A DNA stretch of 43,452 nt from Magnetospira sp. (GCA_028282245.1 JANQIL010000147.1:1-43452), one strand, 5' to 3'. Positions 27,401 to 35,104 are shown, counted from the stretch's first letter. Notes: generated by a model not told the origin, from the sequence alone. Program-made: numbers and translations.

Positions 27401-27574
27401 GTCCTCGGGCGAGATGCCGTCGTGGGTCATCTGCACGTAGATGATCGGGATGTTGATGTCGGGCGACGATTCCTTGGGAATCGCGACGTACATGTAAACG
27501 CCCGACACGAGCAGCAGGAAAAGGGTCGCCAGCACGGTGCGGGAATGGGAGACCGCGGCATCGATGATGGACAT
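24410..27574 (-). CDS. RND family efflux transporter permease
   Basis: A 1054-residue inner-membrane pump of the AcrB/HAE-type RND family. It starts MSIIDAAVSHSRTVLATLFL and has the usual two-fold arrangement of helices and large periplasmic loops. Landmarks: YVAIPKESSPDINIPIIYV after helix 1, helix 4 motif GMLVDGAIVVTEYADRK with a single Asp, and second-half motif GIGVIALAGIVVNNNIVLIDTYDRLR. It overlaps the adaptor gene stop by one base (TGATG). The long upstream extension is a shadow of that gene. Substrate is unknown; the operon's PadR regulator suggests a small toxic compound. Confidence 0.9.
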   Translation of the reverse strand: MSIIDAAVSHSRTVLATLFLLLVSGVYMYVAIPKESSPDINIPIIYVQMTHDGISPEDADRLLIRPMEQELRSIEGVKEMRSTGHEGGAEVVLEFEAGFDADVAMDDVRQKVDLAKPDLPTETDEPTVHEVNFSLFPVILVTLSGSVPERTLLRLARDLQDSIKGISSVLDAQIAGDRDELVEIIIDPVEVESYGLSASGVIDAVGSSNLLVAAGAQDTGQGRFSIKVPGLFESVRDIINMPVAVRDDAVVTVGDVAEVRRTFVDPDSFARVGGRTALTLEVQKRTGENIIGTIERVRETVDKERAAWPEALRDAVGVSYSQDQSEQIRDMLNDLQNSVIAAVLLVMVVVVAALGTRTAGLVGIAIPGSFLSGILVLGALGLTINIVVLFSLILAVGMLVDGAIVVTEYADRKMSDGTPRRDAYATAAKRMSWPIIASTATTLAAFLPLVFWPGVVGEFMKYLPITLLVTLSASLLMALVFVPTLGAQIGRPGSANPDIMRHLAASGEGSVLDLGGFAGRYVRLLDRALRHPAKVLLIAFLMLIGVQWTYQTFGKGVEFFPEVEPELSLLQVRARGNLSIWEQDAILREVESRILDMDEIETVYTRTGVNQQSEEAEDIIGTVSLEFVDWQQRRTADEILDDIRGRVADLAGIIVDLRKQEEGPPVGKPIQLQVTSRDPDKLARTIDLLRTHLEGMDGVLSIEDSRPLPGIDWELKVDRAQAAKYGADIRSVGNAVQLVTTGIKLGEYRPDDSDEEIDLRARYPERFRNVRELDHLRVVTEAGRVPLDNFVTLEAEPKIGTVKRVDSRPVMTVKADVAAGLLVDEQVREIRQWLETADVPSGVDIVFKGEDEEQRKAEEFLSRAFLVALFIMAIILVTQFNSFYSAFLILSAVVMSTIGVFIGLLITGQPFGIVMGGIGVIALAGIVVNNNIVLIDTYDRLRKDLANPREAILRTGAQRLRPVMLTTITTMLGLMPMMFGVNIDFLAREITVGAPATQWWTQLAASIVFGLGFATLLTLIVTPSALMLRANVKAWLERRRARGGREPTVATVSP

Positions 27575-28647
27575 CACAAGGCCTCCGTTTCGGTGACGGC
27601 GCGCACCTTCTGGCCCGCCTTGACGAACTCCTGGCCCAGGATGATCAGGCGGACGCGCTCGGGCAGATCGGCCACCCACATGCCGTCCGGAGTGTCGTCG
27701 ACGATCCTCACGGGGAGGAAGATCACCCGATCGTCGTCGTCGAGGGCCCGCACCCCGACCCGCCCGTCATCGGCCAGGGTCAGCGCCGACGGCGACAGCA
27801 GGTGCGCCTGCTCGGTGTGCAGGGACAAACGCAGGCTGGCGGTGATGCCGACCGCGAGCCGGTGGTCCGGGTTGGCGACCTCCAGTTCGGTTTGGAAGGT
27901 GCGGGTCGGCGCCTCGGCGACCACCGAGATATAGCGGATGACCCCGGTCACCTCCTCGCCGCTGACCAGCCGGGCGGTGGCCACGTCGCCCACCGACAGG
28001 TGGCGCACGTCGCGCTCGCCGACCTCGCCGACCACCAGAAGCGGGTCCGGGTCGACCAGGGTCACCACCGGATCGCCGATCGCCACATAGGCCCCGAGTT
28101 CGGCCGGACGGGCATCCAGCACGCCGTCGAACGGCGCCTCGATGCTGGTTTGGGCGATGTCGAGTCGAGCCGCCGCGACGGCCGCCCGCGCCGATTGCAG
28201 GGCGGCCCGGGTTTCGGCCAGCTTGGTTTTCGAGCGAAAGCTCTTCTCGGCCAGTTCCTCGGCCGCCTGGTACTCGATTTGCCGCTGCTGGAGCAGTGCC
28301 TGGGCCTCCGCCAGGCGGGCCTGACGATCGTCCATGGACAGCCGGGCGAGCAGGGTGCCGGCGGTCACCCGGGTACCCTTTTCCACCGGCAGATCGACGA
28401 TCCGGCCTTCGGTTTCCGCCTTCAGATCGACCTGCCGGTTGGCCTCCGTGCGACCGAACAGCGACAGGACGACCTCGCGGTTTCGGGCCTCGCTGAGGCG
28501 GACCAGGACCGTGGGCGTCGTCGCCTCGTCGGTTGTCGCGGCCGCGTCCTCGGCGGGCGGTGGGGGCTCGCTCGCGAACAGTCCGGAACCGATCCAGGCC
28601 AACGCGACGAGGACCATCAGGATGGCGGTGAGGTAGGAGCGTTTCAT
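27574..28647 (-). CDS. Membrane fusion (adaptor) protein of RND pump
   Basis: A 357-residue periplasmic adaptor of the HlyD/AcrA type. A signal/anchor segment (LTAILMVLVALAWIGSGLFA) is followed by a lipoyl-like half motif (VDLKAETEGRIVDLPVEKGTRVTAGTLLARL), a coiled-coil hairpin of about 65 residues, and the second half SIEAPFDGVLDARPAELGAYVAIGDPVVTLVD. I chose ATG 28647 with AGGAGCG-like RBS; it overlaps the padR stop by four bases. It links the RND pump to an outer membrane channel, for which no gene is in the window. Confidence 0.88.
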   Translation of the reverse strand: MKRSYLTAILMVLVALAWIGSGLFASEPPPPAEDAAATTDEATTPTVLVRLSEARNREVVLSLFGRTEANRQVDLKAETEGRIVDLPVEKGTRVTAGTLLARLSMDDRQARLAEAQALLQQRQIEYQAAEELAEKSFRSKTKLAETRAALQSARAAVAAARLDIAQTSIEAPFDGVLDARPAELGAYVAIGDPVVTLVDPDPLLVVGEVGERDVRHLSVGDVATARLVSGEEVTGVIRYISVVAEAPTRTFQTELEVANPDHRLAVGITASLRLSLHTEQAHLLSPSALTLADDGRVGVRALDDDDRVIFLPVRIVDDTPDGMWVADLPERVRLIILGQEFVKAGQKVRAVTETEAL

Positions 28648-29198
28648 CGGTCTTCTTCCTGTCCCAACACCAGGTGGCGGTGGGTTTCCATGTAATCCAC
28701 GAGGGCCCGGTAAATGGCCAGGCCCGCCCCATGCACGAACCGGTGACCGGACGCCGCCCGCCAAATGTCCTTGCCGTCGCCGGGCGCGTCGGAGTCGAGT
28801 TCGGCTTCCATTCCGGCCACGTATTCCTTGTGCAGAGCCAGATAGGACTCGTAGACCTCGCGCCGCCGCCGGTCCGGCAGAAGGTCGGCGAAAAACATCA
28901 TGTAAATGGCCTCTGAACGGAATTTGTCGCTGGCCGGCGGTTTGTCCAGTGCCGTTCGAAATGCCTCGCGGCCGGTTTCGGTGATCGAGTAGACCTTCTT
29001 GGCCGGCCGACCGTCCTGGGCCAGTTCGCGCCCGATCACCAGGCCGTCGTCGTTCAGCTTGGCCAGCGCGGGGTAGATCGACGCGAAGCTCACGTCGTGA
29101 AAAAAGGCGAACGGCCCCTCCTCGAACTGCTTGCGGATTTCATAGCCGCTCGCGTCGCCCAGGGTCAGGGCGCCGAGGCAGAGGGTTTTCGCGTCCAT
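28644..29198 (-). CDS. PadR family transcriptional regulator
   Basis: A 184-residue PadR protein. The N-terminal winged helix is typical: LCLGALTLGDASGYEIRKQF, then FASIYPALAKLNDDGLV and KKVYSITETGREAF. The C-terminal half (about 90-180) is the Vir_act_alpha_C dimerisation/ligand region. It is the first gene of the padR-adaptor-RND operon and probably represses it until an inducer binds. A candidate operator over its promoter is at 29310-29334. The 5' leader holds a palindromic repeat copy (29232-29284). Confidence 0.88.
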   Translation of the reverse strand: MDAKTLCLGALTLGDASGYEIRKQFEEGPFAFFHDVSFASIYPALAKLNDDGLVIGRELAQDGRPAKKVYSITETGREAFRTALDKPPASDKFRSEAIYMMFFADLLPDRRRREVYESYLALHKEYVAGMEAELDSDAPGDGKDIWRAASGHRFVHGAGLAIYRALVDYMETHRHLVLGQEEDR

Positions 29199-29231
29199 GC
29201 AATCGGTCTCCGAATTCAGAAATCGCTTCCG

Positions 29232-29284
29232 CTAGTGGTTCGATGCCAACGGATGAGTCCCATCCGCTGGCATCGAACCATTAG
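29232..29284. repeat. CTAG-bounded hairpin repeat, minimal copy 4
   Basis: A 53-bp near-perfect palindrome. The left arm CTAGTGGTTCGATGCCA matches the left end of the repeats at 43355 and 35189, and the right arm is its complement ending TTAG instead of CTAG. Only the first hairpin module of the family is present. It lies between padR and its putative promoter, so it would be transcribed in the 5' leader as a strong hairpin. Confidence 0.8.
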
Positions 29285-29294
29285 GGATCGGGAC

Positions 29295-29334
29295 GATATA
29301 TAGCGGATCGAAATATGTCAACAAGTCATATATC
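29295..29334 (-). promoter_or_regulatory. Putative padR promoter with PadR-type operator
   Basis: GAAATATG (29310-29317) and CATATATC (29327-29334) form an inverted repeat with one mismatch and a nine-base spacer, similar to ATGT/ACAT-type PadR sites. On the minus strand a consensus TTGACA (complement of 29316-29321) lies within it, followed by TATATA-like -10 candidates around 29295-29302, although the spacing (13-15) is short. Autorepression of the operon is a reasonable inference. Confidence 0.45.
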
Positions 29335-29353
29335 AAAGTGATATAAAAAATCG

Positions 29354-29388
29354 AAAAAAAAGGGGCGCCGGCGGTTGGCTGGCGTCCC
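29354..29388 (-). terminator. Intrinsic terminator of rpmE
   Basis: On the minus strand, GGGACGCC and GGCGCCCC (complements of 29381-29388 and 29362-29369) form a stem with one mismatch around an 11-base loop, followed by eight T residues (complement of 29354-29361). It lies about 113 bases after the rpmE stop, just before the padR promoter. Confidence 0.7.
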
Positions 29389-29501
29389 TGGGGCGCGGTC
29401 GTCGCTCTGAAAGTTCGCGGCCCGCCGTAAATCGACGTCGACGGACAGAGTCACGCGTTCAGGTGGATCACGAAAGCGATTCCAGGTGAACGCGGATTGT
29501 C

Positions 29502-29726
29502 TCAGGTCTTGAGGCCGAAACCGGCGAACTTCTTGTTGAACTTGGCGAGTTGCCCGCCGGTGTCGAGCAGCCGGTGGACGCCGGTCCAGGCCGGATGCGA
29601 CTTGGGATCGATGTCCAGCTTCAGCACGTCACCCTCCTTGCCCCAGGTCGAGCGGGTGGTATAGGTGGTGCCGTCGGTCATCTGGACCGTGATCTCGTGG
29701 TAATCCGGGTGGATGTCCGTCTTCAT
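29502..29726 (-). CDS. rpmE: 50S ribosomal protein L31
   Basis: A 74-residue bL31 protein: [45 protein letters not shown] and the Lys-rich tail. The zinc-binding CxxC motifs are missing, so it is the zinc-free type, as usual in alphaproteobacteria. I chose ATG 29726; the frame extends further upstream without family similarity. It is transcribed divergently from cyaY. Confidence 0.95.
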   Translation of the reverse strand: MKTDIHPDYHEITVQMTDGTTYTTRSTWGKEGDVLKLDIDPKSHPAWTGVHRLLDTGGQLAKFNKKFAGFGLKT

Positions 29727-29844
29727 GGCTTGGCTCCGAAATTCGAGGGCGGCTTTATACATGACCTCCCATCGGCCATGCAACCCTTGTTCCGGTCGTC
29801 CCGGCGATTTATCTAGGACTCGACGCTTTTCGGGAGGACACCGG

Positions 29845-30168
29845 ATGGATGAGAGTGGTTTCGATACCGTTTGCGGGCAGACGCTGTCGCGGTTCTGGGA
29901 AATCCTCGACGAGGCGATCGGCGATCTGGCCGACGTGGATCTCGAAAGCGGCATCCTGACCGTGAAGCTGGACGCCGGCGGCCACTACGTGATCAACAGG
30001 CACGGCCCGTTGAAGCAGATCTGGATGTCGTCGCCGATCAGCGGGGCAACCCATTTCGAGCACGATCCGACGACCGGAGGCTGGACGGGGACGCGCGGCG
30101 AGGGGAATCTGGCCGAGATTCTGGCCGACGAAGTGCGCCGCGAGACCGGGGTCGCGGTCAGTCTTTGA
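29845..30168 (+). CDS. cyaY: Iron-sulfur cluster assembly frataxin-like protein CyaY
   Basis: A 107-residue frataxin homologue. The acidic first helix ([19 protein letters not shown]) and the conserved sheet segment [28 protein letters not shown] identify it. It binds iron and modulates cysteine desulfurase during iron-sulfur cluster synthesis. RBS GGGAGGA precedes ATG 29845. Its 3' end overlaps the convergent 98-residue gene by 11 bases. Confidence 0.92.
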   Translation: MDESGFDTVCGQTLSRFWEILDEAIGDLADVDLESGILTVKLDAGGHYVINRHGPLKQIWMSSPISGATHFEHDPTTGGWTGTRGEGNLAEILADEVRRETGVAVSL

Positions 30169-30454
30169 CCGGCTGGCGCGGCTCTTCCCGATCCAGGGTG
30201 TCGAGGTAGTCCTCGATCAGGTCGAAGATCACCGGCGCCTCGTCCTCGCCGGTGACGGCCAGATTGCCGCTCGTTCCGTAGGTGTTGATCAGGTAGCCCC
30301 GGCCGGCGCATAGGGTTTCCAGGGCCGCCATGAATGGCGCCAGCACCCGATCGTTGAGGGTGTCGGCGTCGGGGCAGGCCTCCATGCGCTCCAGAATCTC
30401 CCTGGAAAAGGCGCGTGGCGGCAGGGCGGCGCGGGAATCCGGGGATCGCGTCAT
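30158..30454 (-). CDS. Hypothetical protein, 98 residues
   Basis: A small acidic soluble protein with no recognised motif. The middle reads ALETLCAGRGYLINTYGTSGNLAVTGEDEAPVIFDLIEDYLDTL. ATG 30454 overlaps the algH stop by four bases, so it is translationally coupled to algH and is likely a real gene. Function unknown. Confidence 0.6.
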   Translation of the reverse strand: MTRSPDSRAALPPRAFSREILERMEACPDADTLNDRVLAPFMAALETLCAGRGYLINTYGTSGNLAVTGEDEAPVIFDLIEDYLDTLDREEPRQPVKD

Positions 30455-31017
30455 GCGTGGCCGGCGTCGCCGGACAGCAGCAGCGGATCGATTCCCACCT
30501 TGGCCATGGCGCGTTCCCACTTGCCGCCCTGATCGGGTCCGAACACCAGGTCGGAGTCGGACGGGACACAGAGCCAGCCGTTGGCCAGGATCTCGTTGTC
30601 CAACTGCCCGGGTCCCCAGCCGGCATAGCCGAGCGCCAGCAGCGACATGAACGGTCCGCGACCGTCGGCGATGGCGCGCAGGATATCCACGGTGGCGGTC
30701 AGCGCGATGTCGTCGTCGACCACCATCGTGCTGTCCTGCCGGAAGTCGGCCGAATGCAGCACGAAACCGCGACCGGCGTCCACCGGACCCCCGAAGTGAA
30801 CCTCGATCCGCTCGTCGATGCCGTCGCAATCGATGTTGAGCTGTCGCAGCAGGTCGGGAAAGGTGAGATTGTCGAGCAGCCGGTTGACGACCAGCCCCAT
30901 GGCGCCTTCCGGGCCGTGGGCACAGAGATAGATGACGGTGCGATCGAACCGTGGATCGCCAATGCCGGGCATGGCCACGAGGAGTTGTCCGGACAGACTT
31001 TGAGGCTCGGTGTTCAT
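30451..31017 (-). CDS. algH: YqgE/AlgH family protein
   Basis: A 188-residue UPF0301 (DUF179) protein: LSGQLLVAMPGIGDPRFDRTVIYLCAH, GAMGLVVNRLLDNLTFPDLL, VHFGGPVDAGRGFVLH and LALGYAGWGPGQLDNEI are all typical. The family is widespread; a role in gene regulation or redox has been suggested but not settled. I chose ATG 31017 rather than the upstream frame start. It is divergent from the DsbD-like gene. Confidence 0.9.
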   Translation of the reverse strand: MNTEPQSLSGQLLVAMPGIGDPRFDRTVIYLCAHGPEGAMGLVVNRLLDNLTFPDLLRQLNIDCDGIDERIEVHFGGPVDAGRGFVLHSADFRQDSTMVVDDDIALTATVDILRAIADGRGPFMSLLALGYAGWGPGQLDNEILANGWLCVPSDSDLVFGPDQGGKWERAMAKVGIDPLLLSGDAGHA

Positions 31018-31162
31018 GATCCTATTTTCGCACAGGCCGGGCATGCTCCCCAAGTGGAATCAAGGTGCCGGCGCGAGCTCGATCGGTGGTTCGCGGGTCA
31101 CCTTTTCGTGACGGCGGACGGCGGGGGATTTCTCCGGGCGCGGAAACCGCTATATAGAGGCC

Positions 31163-33250
31163 ATGATGAGGATTCGCAACGTCGGCGCGGTTCTGGGCCT
31201 TCTGCTCGCCGTGTTGGTGCCCGATGCCGCGCGGGCCGCCGCCTCCGATTGGGTGCGCGACGAGACGGTGGCGGTGCGCCTGATCTCGGCCGTCGACGCG
31301 GTGGAGTCGTCCACCGTGACGCTCGGCCTTCAATTCGAACTGGCCGACGACTGGAAGGTCTATTGGCGGTCGCCGGGGGACGCCGGGTATCCGCCGTCGG
31401 TGGATTGGAGCGGATCGACCAACCTGGCCGACGCGACGATCGCCTGGCCGGCTCCGCAACGCATTTCGGCCGCCGGATTCGAGACCATCGGCTACAAGCA
31501 CGCGGTGGTGTTGCCGATTTCGGTCCGTCTCGTCGAGCCGGGCCGCGATCTCGGTCTGCGCGCGGCGGCCGATTTCCTGGCCTGCGCCGATATCTGCGTG
31601 CCCTATGTGGTCGACCTGGCTCTCGATCTGCCGGGCGGCCCCGGTGTGGCCGCGAGCGAGGCCGCGTTGATCGATGCGTTCGCGTCGCGGGTGCCGGCCG
31701 ACGGCGTGGCGGCCGGGCTGAGCCTGGAGCCATTGGTCGTGGCGACGCCCGGGACGGAGGCGGGCTTGCGGGTTTCGGCCCGATCCGACCGACCGTTCAA
31801 GAATCCCGATCTGTTCGTCGAGGGGCCGCGCGAGCTGATCGTCGGGCGGCCCGACGTGACGCTGAGCGACGATGGACGCCGCGCCCTGTTCGCGCTTCCG
31901 GCCATTGGTCTGGGCGATTTGCCGGACGACGGCGCGGGGAGCGCGTTGACCCTGACCCTCGTTGATGGCGGGCGGTCCATGGAGAGGGCGGCGACCCTCG
32001 CCGCGTCGGTCGGGTTGCCGGCCGCGCCGGCCAACCCGGAGCCATCCCTCCTGACCGTCCTTGGCCTTGCCCTGCTCGGCGGCCTGATCCTCAACCTGAT
32101 GCCCTGCGTGCTGCCGGTGCTGTCGATCAAGCTGCTGGGGGTGGTCGGCCACGGCGGCGGCGATCCCCGGGAGGTGCGGCGCGGCTTCGTCGCCTCGGCG
32201 GCCGGCATCGTCGCCACCTTCCTGGCCTTGGCGGCGGTGCTGATCGGCCTCAAGCAGGCCGGCGCGGCGGTCGGCTGGGGAATCCAGTTCCAGCAGCCGT
32301 GGTTCCTGACCGCGATGGCGCTTCTGGTTACCCTGTTCGCCTGCAACCTGTGGGGTCTGTTCGAAATCCGCCTGCCACGGGCGATCAATGACCTGGGAAC
32401 CCTGGGCGGCCATGCGCGGGGCGTGGGCGGCCACTTTCTGACCGGCGTCCTGGCGACCCTGTTGGCCACTCCCTGTTCGGCGCCGTTCCTCGGCACCGCC
32501 GTGGCCTTCGCCCTGTCGCGCGGGGCGCCGGAGATTCTCGGCGTCTTCGCGGTGATCGGAACCGGTCTGGCGCTGCCCTACCTCGCGGTGGCCGCGCTGC
32601 CGGCCCTGGCCACCCGGCTGCCGCGCCCGGGTCGCTGGATGACGTGGCTGAGAAAGGGCCTCGCGGTGGCCCTGATCCTTACCGCCGCGTGGCTGGTCAG
32701 CGTGATGGTCGCTCAGGCCGGACCACGGGCGGCGCAGGGGGTGAGTGGTCTCCTGATCGCCACGGTGGCGGTGATCGCGCTCCGCCGATGGCTGCCGGGG
32801 CCGCTCCGCCGGGCCGTTCCTCTGGCCGTGGGCGGCTTGGCCCTGGCCGCCGTCCTGGTTCCGGCCGATCCCGATCGGGCGGTCGCGAAGACGCCGCCGC
32901 CGGGGATCTGGCAAGGCTTCGACGAGGCATCCATCGCGTCCCACGTGACGGCCGGTCGGCTGGTGTTCGTGGACGTGACGGCCGACTGGTGCCTCACCTG
33001 CCAGGTCAACAAGGCGGTGGTGCTCGACGCCGATCCGGTGCGCGGCCGGCTGGCCGGGGCCGACGTGGTTGCCATGCGGGCCGACTGGACGCGGCCGAGC
33101 GAGAGCATTTCCGACTACCTGACGCGGTTTGGACGGTTCGGGATTCCGTTCAACGCGGTCTATGGCCCAGGTGCACCGGATGGCCTGCCGCTGCCCGAAC
33201 TGCTGACCGACCAGATCGTCCTGCGGGCCCTCGACGCGGCGGCCCAATGA
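31163..33250 (+). CDS. dsbD: DsbD/ScsB-like protein-disulfide reductase
   Basis: A 695-residue membrane protein carrying electrons from cytosolic thioredoxin to the periplasm. Signal peptide (about 1-25), an N-terminal periplasmic domain with CADICVPYVVDLAL (catalytic cysteines), eight helices with LMPCVLPVLSIKLLG and ATPCSAPFLGTAVAFAL (the CcdA-like Cys pair), and a C-terminal thioredoxin domain with DVTADWCLTCQVNKAVVL. The N-terminal domain is long, as in ScsB. ATG 31163 follows AGAGG. The stop overlaps the peroxiredoxin start by four bases. Confidence 0.9.
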   Translation: MMRIRNVGAVLGLLLAVLVPDAARAAASDWVRDETVAVRLISAVDAVESSTVTLGLQFELADDWKVYWRSPGDAGYPPSVDWSGSTNLADATIAWPAPQRISAAGFETIGYKHAVVLPISVRLVEPGRDLGLRAAADFLACADICVPYVVDLALDLPGGPGVAASEAALIDAFASRVPADGVAAGLSLEPLVVATPGTEAGLRVSARSDRPFKNPDLFVEGPRELIVGRPDVTLSDDGRRALFALPAIGLGDLPDDGAGSALTLTLVDGGRSMERAATLAASVGLPAAPANPEPSLLTVLGLALLGGLILNLMPCVLPVLSIKLLGVVGHGGGDPREVRRGFVASAAGIVATFLALAAVLIGLKQAGAAVGWGIQFQQPWFLTAMALLVTLFACNLWGLFEIRLPRAINDLGTLGGHARGVGGHFLTGVLATLLATPCSAPFLGTAVAFALSRGAPEILGVFAVIGTGLALPYLAVAALPALATRLPRPGRWMTWLRKGLAVALILTAAWLVSVMVAQAGPRAAQGVSGLLIATVAVIALRRWLPGPLRRAVPLAVGGLALAAVLVPADPDRAVAKTPPPGIWQGFDEASIASHVTAGRLVFVDVTADWCLTCQVNKAVVLDADPVRGRLAGADVVAMRADWTRPSESISDYLTRFGRFGIPFNAVYGPGAPDGLPLPELLTDQIVLRALDAAAQ

Positions 33251-33735
33251 GCGTGGCGCCTGGCGACCGGTTTCCCGACGTGACCCTCAAGGTGCTGGAT
33301 GCCGCCGGGGCGTGGGCCGATCTGGCCACCGGGACGCTGTTCGCCGGGCGGCGCGGAGTCCTGTTCGGCCTGCCCGGTGCCTTCACGCCCACCTGCACCA
33401 CCCACCACCTGCCCGGCTACGCGCGGCGAGCGGCCGACTTCCGGGCTCGTGGCATCGATCTGCTGGCCTGTCTGTCGGTCAACGACGCCTTCGTGATGCG
33501 CGCCTGGGCGGACAGTCTCGCAATCGGCGACGCGGTGCGCATGCTGCCCGACGGCAATGGCGACCTGACCCGCGCCCTCGGTCTCGTGACCGACGCCTCG
33601 GCCTATGGCATGGGGCCACGGGCGCAACGGTTCGCCCTGATCGTCAACGACCGGACGATCGAGGGGGTGCACGTCGAGGCGCCGGGCGAATACCGGGTTT
33701 CGGACGCCGACTACGTTCTGCGGCATCTGGGGTAG
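33247..33735 (+). CDS. Peroxiredoxin (Prx5-type)
   Basis: A 162-residue peroxiredoxin of the Prx5/1-Cys group. The catalytic Cys lies in LPGAFTPTCTTHHLPGY, followed by the VNDAFVMRAWAD segment. It reduces hydrogen peroxide or organic peroxides using thiols. No signal peptide, so cytosolic. The ATGA overlap with the DsbD-like gene suggests cotranscription, hinting at linked thiol redox. Confidence 0.9.
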   Translation: MSVAPGDRFPDVTLKVLDAAGAWADLATGTLFAGRRGVLFGLPGAFTPTCTTHHLPGYARRAADFRARGIDLLACLSVNDAFVMRAWADSLAIGDAVRMLPDGNGDLTRALGLVTDASAYGMGPRAQRFALIVNDRTIEGVHVEAPGEYRVSDADYVLRHLG

Positions 33736-33822
33736 GCGATTCGAGGTCGGTCGGGAAGCCGCCTCCTGATACACTGGCGGGGTCGAATTGAGTCCGATTT
33801 CTGCTGTTCAAGGAGCGATGCC

Positions 33823-34353
33823 ATGACTCACCGGTTCGTCTGTTCGACCATCCTGGCCCTGGGACTGGCGGCGCTTGCCGCGCCGGCCCAGGCGGCCGAT
33901 CTGAAGGTTTCATTCGCGGACCCGGCCTGGGATGGCCGTAAGATCCCCAGTGGCCAGCATTGCAGTAAGTTCGGCGGCCACGGAGCCACGCCGCCGTTGA
34001 GGGTCGAGGGCATTCCGGCCGAAGCCAACGCGATCATCGTCGAGTACAACGACCGCAGCTTTCGCAAGCTGTCCTACGACGGCGGCCACGGCAAGATCGG
34101 CCACGACATTCCGCCGGGTGTCGGCGTCGTGGTGCTGTCGGCGGTGCCCGGCGAGACGTCGAGCGGCCTTCCCGACGGGACATGGATCCACAAGCGGAAC
34201 CGCGCGACGGGCTCCTACGCCCGGCCGGGTTACCTGCCGCCGTGCTCCGGCGGTCGCGGAAACTCCTATTTCGCCGAGGTCTTCGCGGTCAGGAAGTCGG
34301 GCGACGACATGGAGGAACTGGCGGAGGGGAAACTCAACCTCGGGACCTACTGA
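33823..34353 (+). CDS. PEBP-like (YbhB/YbcL family) exported protein
   Basis: A 176-residue protein with a signal peptide (MTHRFVCSTILALGLAALAAPAQAA). The mature part has PEBP-like features: the N-terminal F(A/S)DPAWDGRKIPSGQHCSKFGGHGATPPLRVEGIP, the acidic DRSF segment, GHDIPPGV and YLPPCSGGRGNSYFAEVFAV, here with two Cys that may form a disulfide. Function in the periplasm is unknown. RBS AAGGAG lies 8 bases before ATG 33823. Confidence 0.82.
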   Translation: MTHRFVCSTILALGLAALAAPAQAADLKVSFADPAWDGRKIPSGQHCSKFGGHGATPPLRVEGIPAEANAIIVEYNDRSFRKLSYDGGHGKIGHDIPPGVGVVVLSAVPGETSSGLPDGTWIHKRNRATGSYARPGYLPPCSGGRGNSYFAEVFAVRKSGDDMEELAEGKLNLGTY

Positions 34354-34363
34354 GTCCCGGGCG

Positions 34364-34381
34364 CGGTTGCCGGGGCAACCG
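34364..34381. terminator. Hairpin between convergent genes
   Basis: CGGTTGCC (34364-34371) and GGCAACCG (34374-34381) form a perfect 8-bp stem with a GG spacer in the 29-base gap between convergent genes. No T-tract follows on either strand, so termination is only suggested. Confidence 0.4.
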
Positions 34382-34382
34382 G

Positions 34383-34580
34383 TCAGACTCCGAAAAAACC
34401 TCGGTTGAAGCGCAGGCGGTCGCTTTCGTTGGCGGCGTCGGCCAGTTTGCGCAGCCGGCGGCAGAGCCGCTCCGCCTCTCGCCGGCTGCGCGCGGCGATC
34501 GAAACCCGGTCGTCGTCCAGAACCCACCAACCTTTCTGCCCATCGTTGCGTCGGGCGATTCTGTAGCGTTGTGACGCCAT
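34383..34580 (-). CDS. Hypothetical protein, 65 residues
   Basis: A small basic protein: MASQRYRIARRNDGQKGWWV followed by LDDDRVSIAARSRREAERLC and a KLADAANESDRLRFNRGFFG tail. No domain recognised. An RBS-like CGGAG lies 7 bases before ATG 34580. It could be a DNA- or RNA-binding small protein given its charge, but this is speculation. Confidence 0.5.
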   Translation of the reverse strand: MASQRYRIARRNDGQKGWWVLDDDRVSIAARSRREAERLCRRLRKLADAANESDRLRFNRGFFGV

Positions 34581-34783
34581 GCGTCGTCTCCGTTCCTGCT
34601 TGCGGCACCGCACCTGCCTATGTAGGCCAAAGACATAAATTCCACAAGCGAAATAATTACGATTGCGGGTCGCCTCATTGTCGCCCCACTCGCCCTCCAG
34701 CCTGTCGGTGGCGCGCGAGGGTCGCTTGGCGATCGAGGGCCGGCGCCCGGTCGTTTGCCCGGCGGCTGGAGAGGGATCGATCG

Positions 34784-35104
34784 GTGTCACGCGTGGAGAT
34801 TCTATATGGTTGGGGTGTTCGGCTGCTGTCCCAGGTGGCCGACGGCTTCGGCGTTTCCTTCGAGACCGCCGCCGTGTGGCTGTTCGGTGTCATTCAACCG
34901 CTCTCGATGTTGATCCTTGTTGCCTGGATCGTCGTTCTAAGTGGTCGGGCGCAACGGCACGCCGGACCGAGCGTTCGGGTGCAACGGCATGGCGGGCCGA
35001 GCGCGCGAGCGCAGTGGAATGGCGGGTCGAGTGGACGCCGGGCGTTCAACCGCAAGCGCCCCGATGCGCCTCGCATCGGGCTGTTCCGCCCGGGCGGGCG
35101 CTAG
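34784..35104 (+). CDS. Hypothetical single-helix protein with repeat tail
   Basis: A 106-residue candidate starting at GTG 34784, preceded by GAGAGGGA. Residues 1-30 are mixed; a transmembrane helix follows (AAVWLFGVIQPLSMLILVAWIVVL). After it, a basic tail contains three copies of a 10-residue repeat (RAQRHAGPSV, RVQRHGGPSA, RAQWNGGSSG) from a 30-bp DNA tandem repeat. The frame is open back to 34571 but the N-terminal part looks non-coding. Its TAG stop lies in the CTAG end of repeat copy 2. The gene is not recognised and may not be real. Confidence 0.35.
   Translation: MSRVEILYGWGVRLLSQVADGFGVSFETAAVWLFGVIQPLSMLILVAWIVVLSGRAQRHAGPSVRVQRHGGPSARAQWNGGSSGRRAFNRKRPDAPRIGLFRPGGR
34945..35034 (+). 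repeat. Three tandem 30-bp repeats
   Basis: Units at 34945-34974, 34975-35004 and 35005-35034 begin TCGGGCGCAACGG, TCGGGTGCAACGG and GCGAGCGCAGTGG. They decay in similarity from left to right and keep the reading frame of the 106-residue candidate. Confidence 0.75.

Noticed and set aside
25097-27934. Very long plus-strand open frame (945 codons) opposite the RND genes.
   Set aside because: A GC-rich shadow: His/Asp/Gln/Gly-rich composition with no domain, antisense to clear RND and adaptor proteins.
34945-35034. CRISPR array.
   Set aside because: The 30-base units are directly adjacent with no spacers, there are only three, and no cas genes are present.
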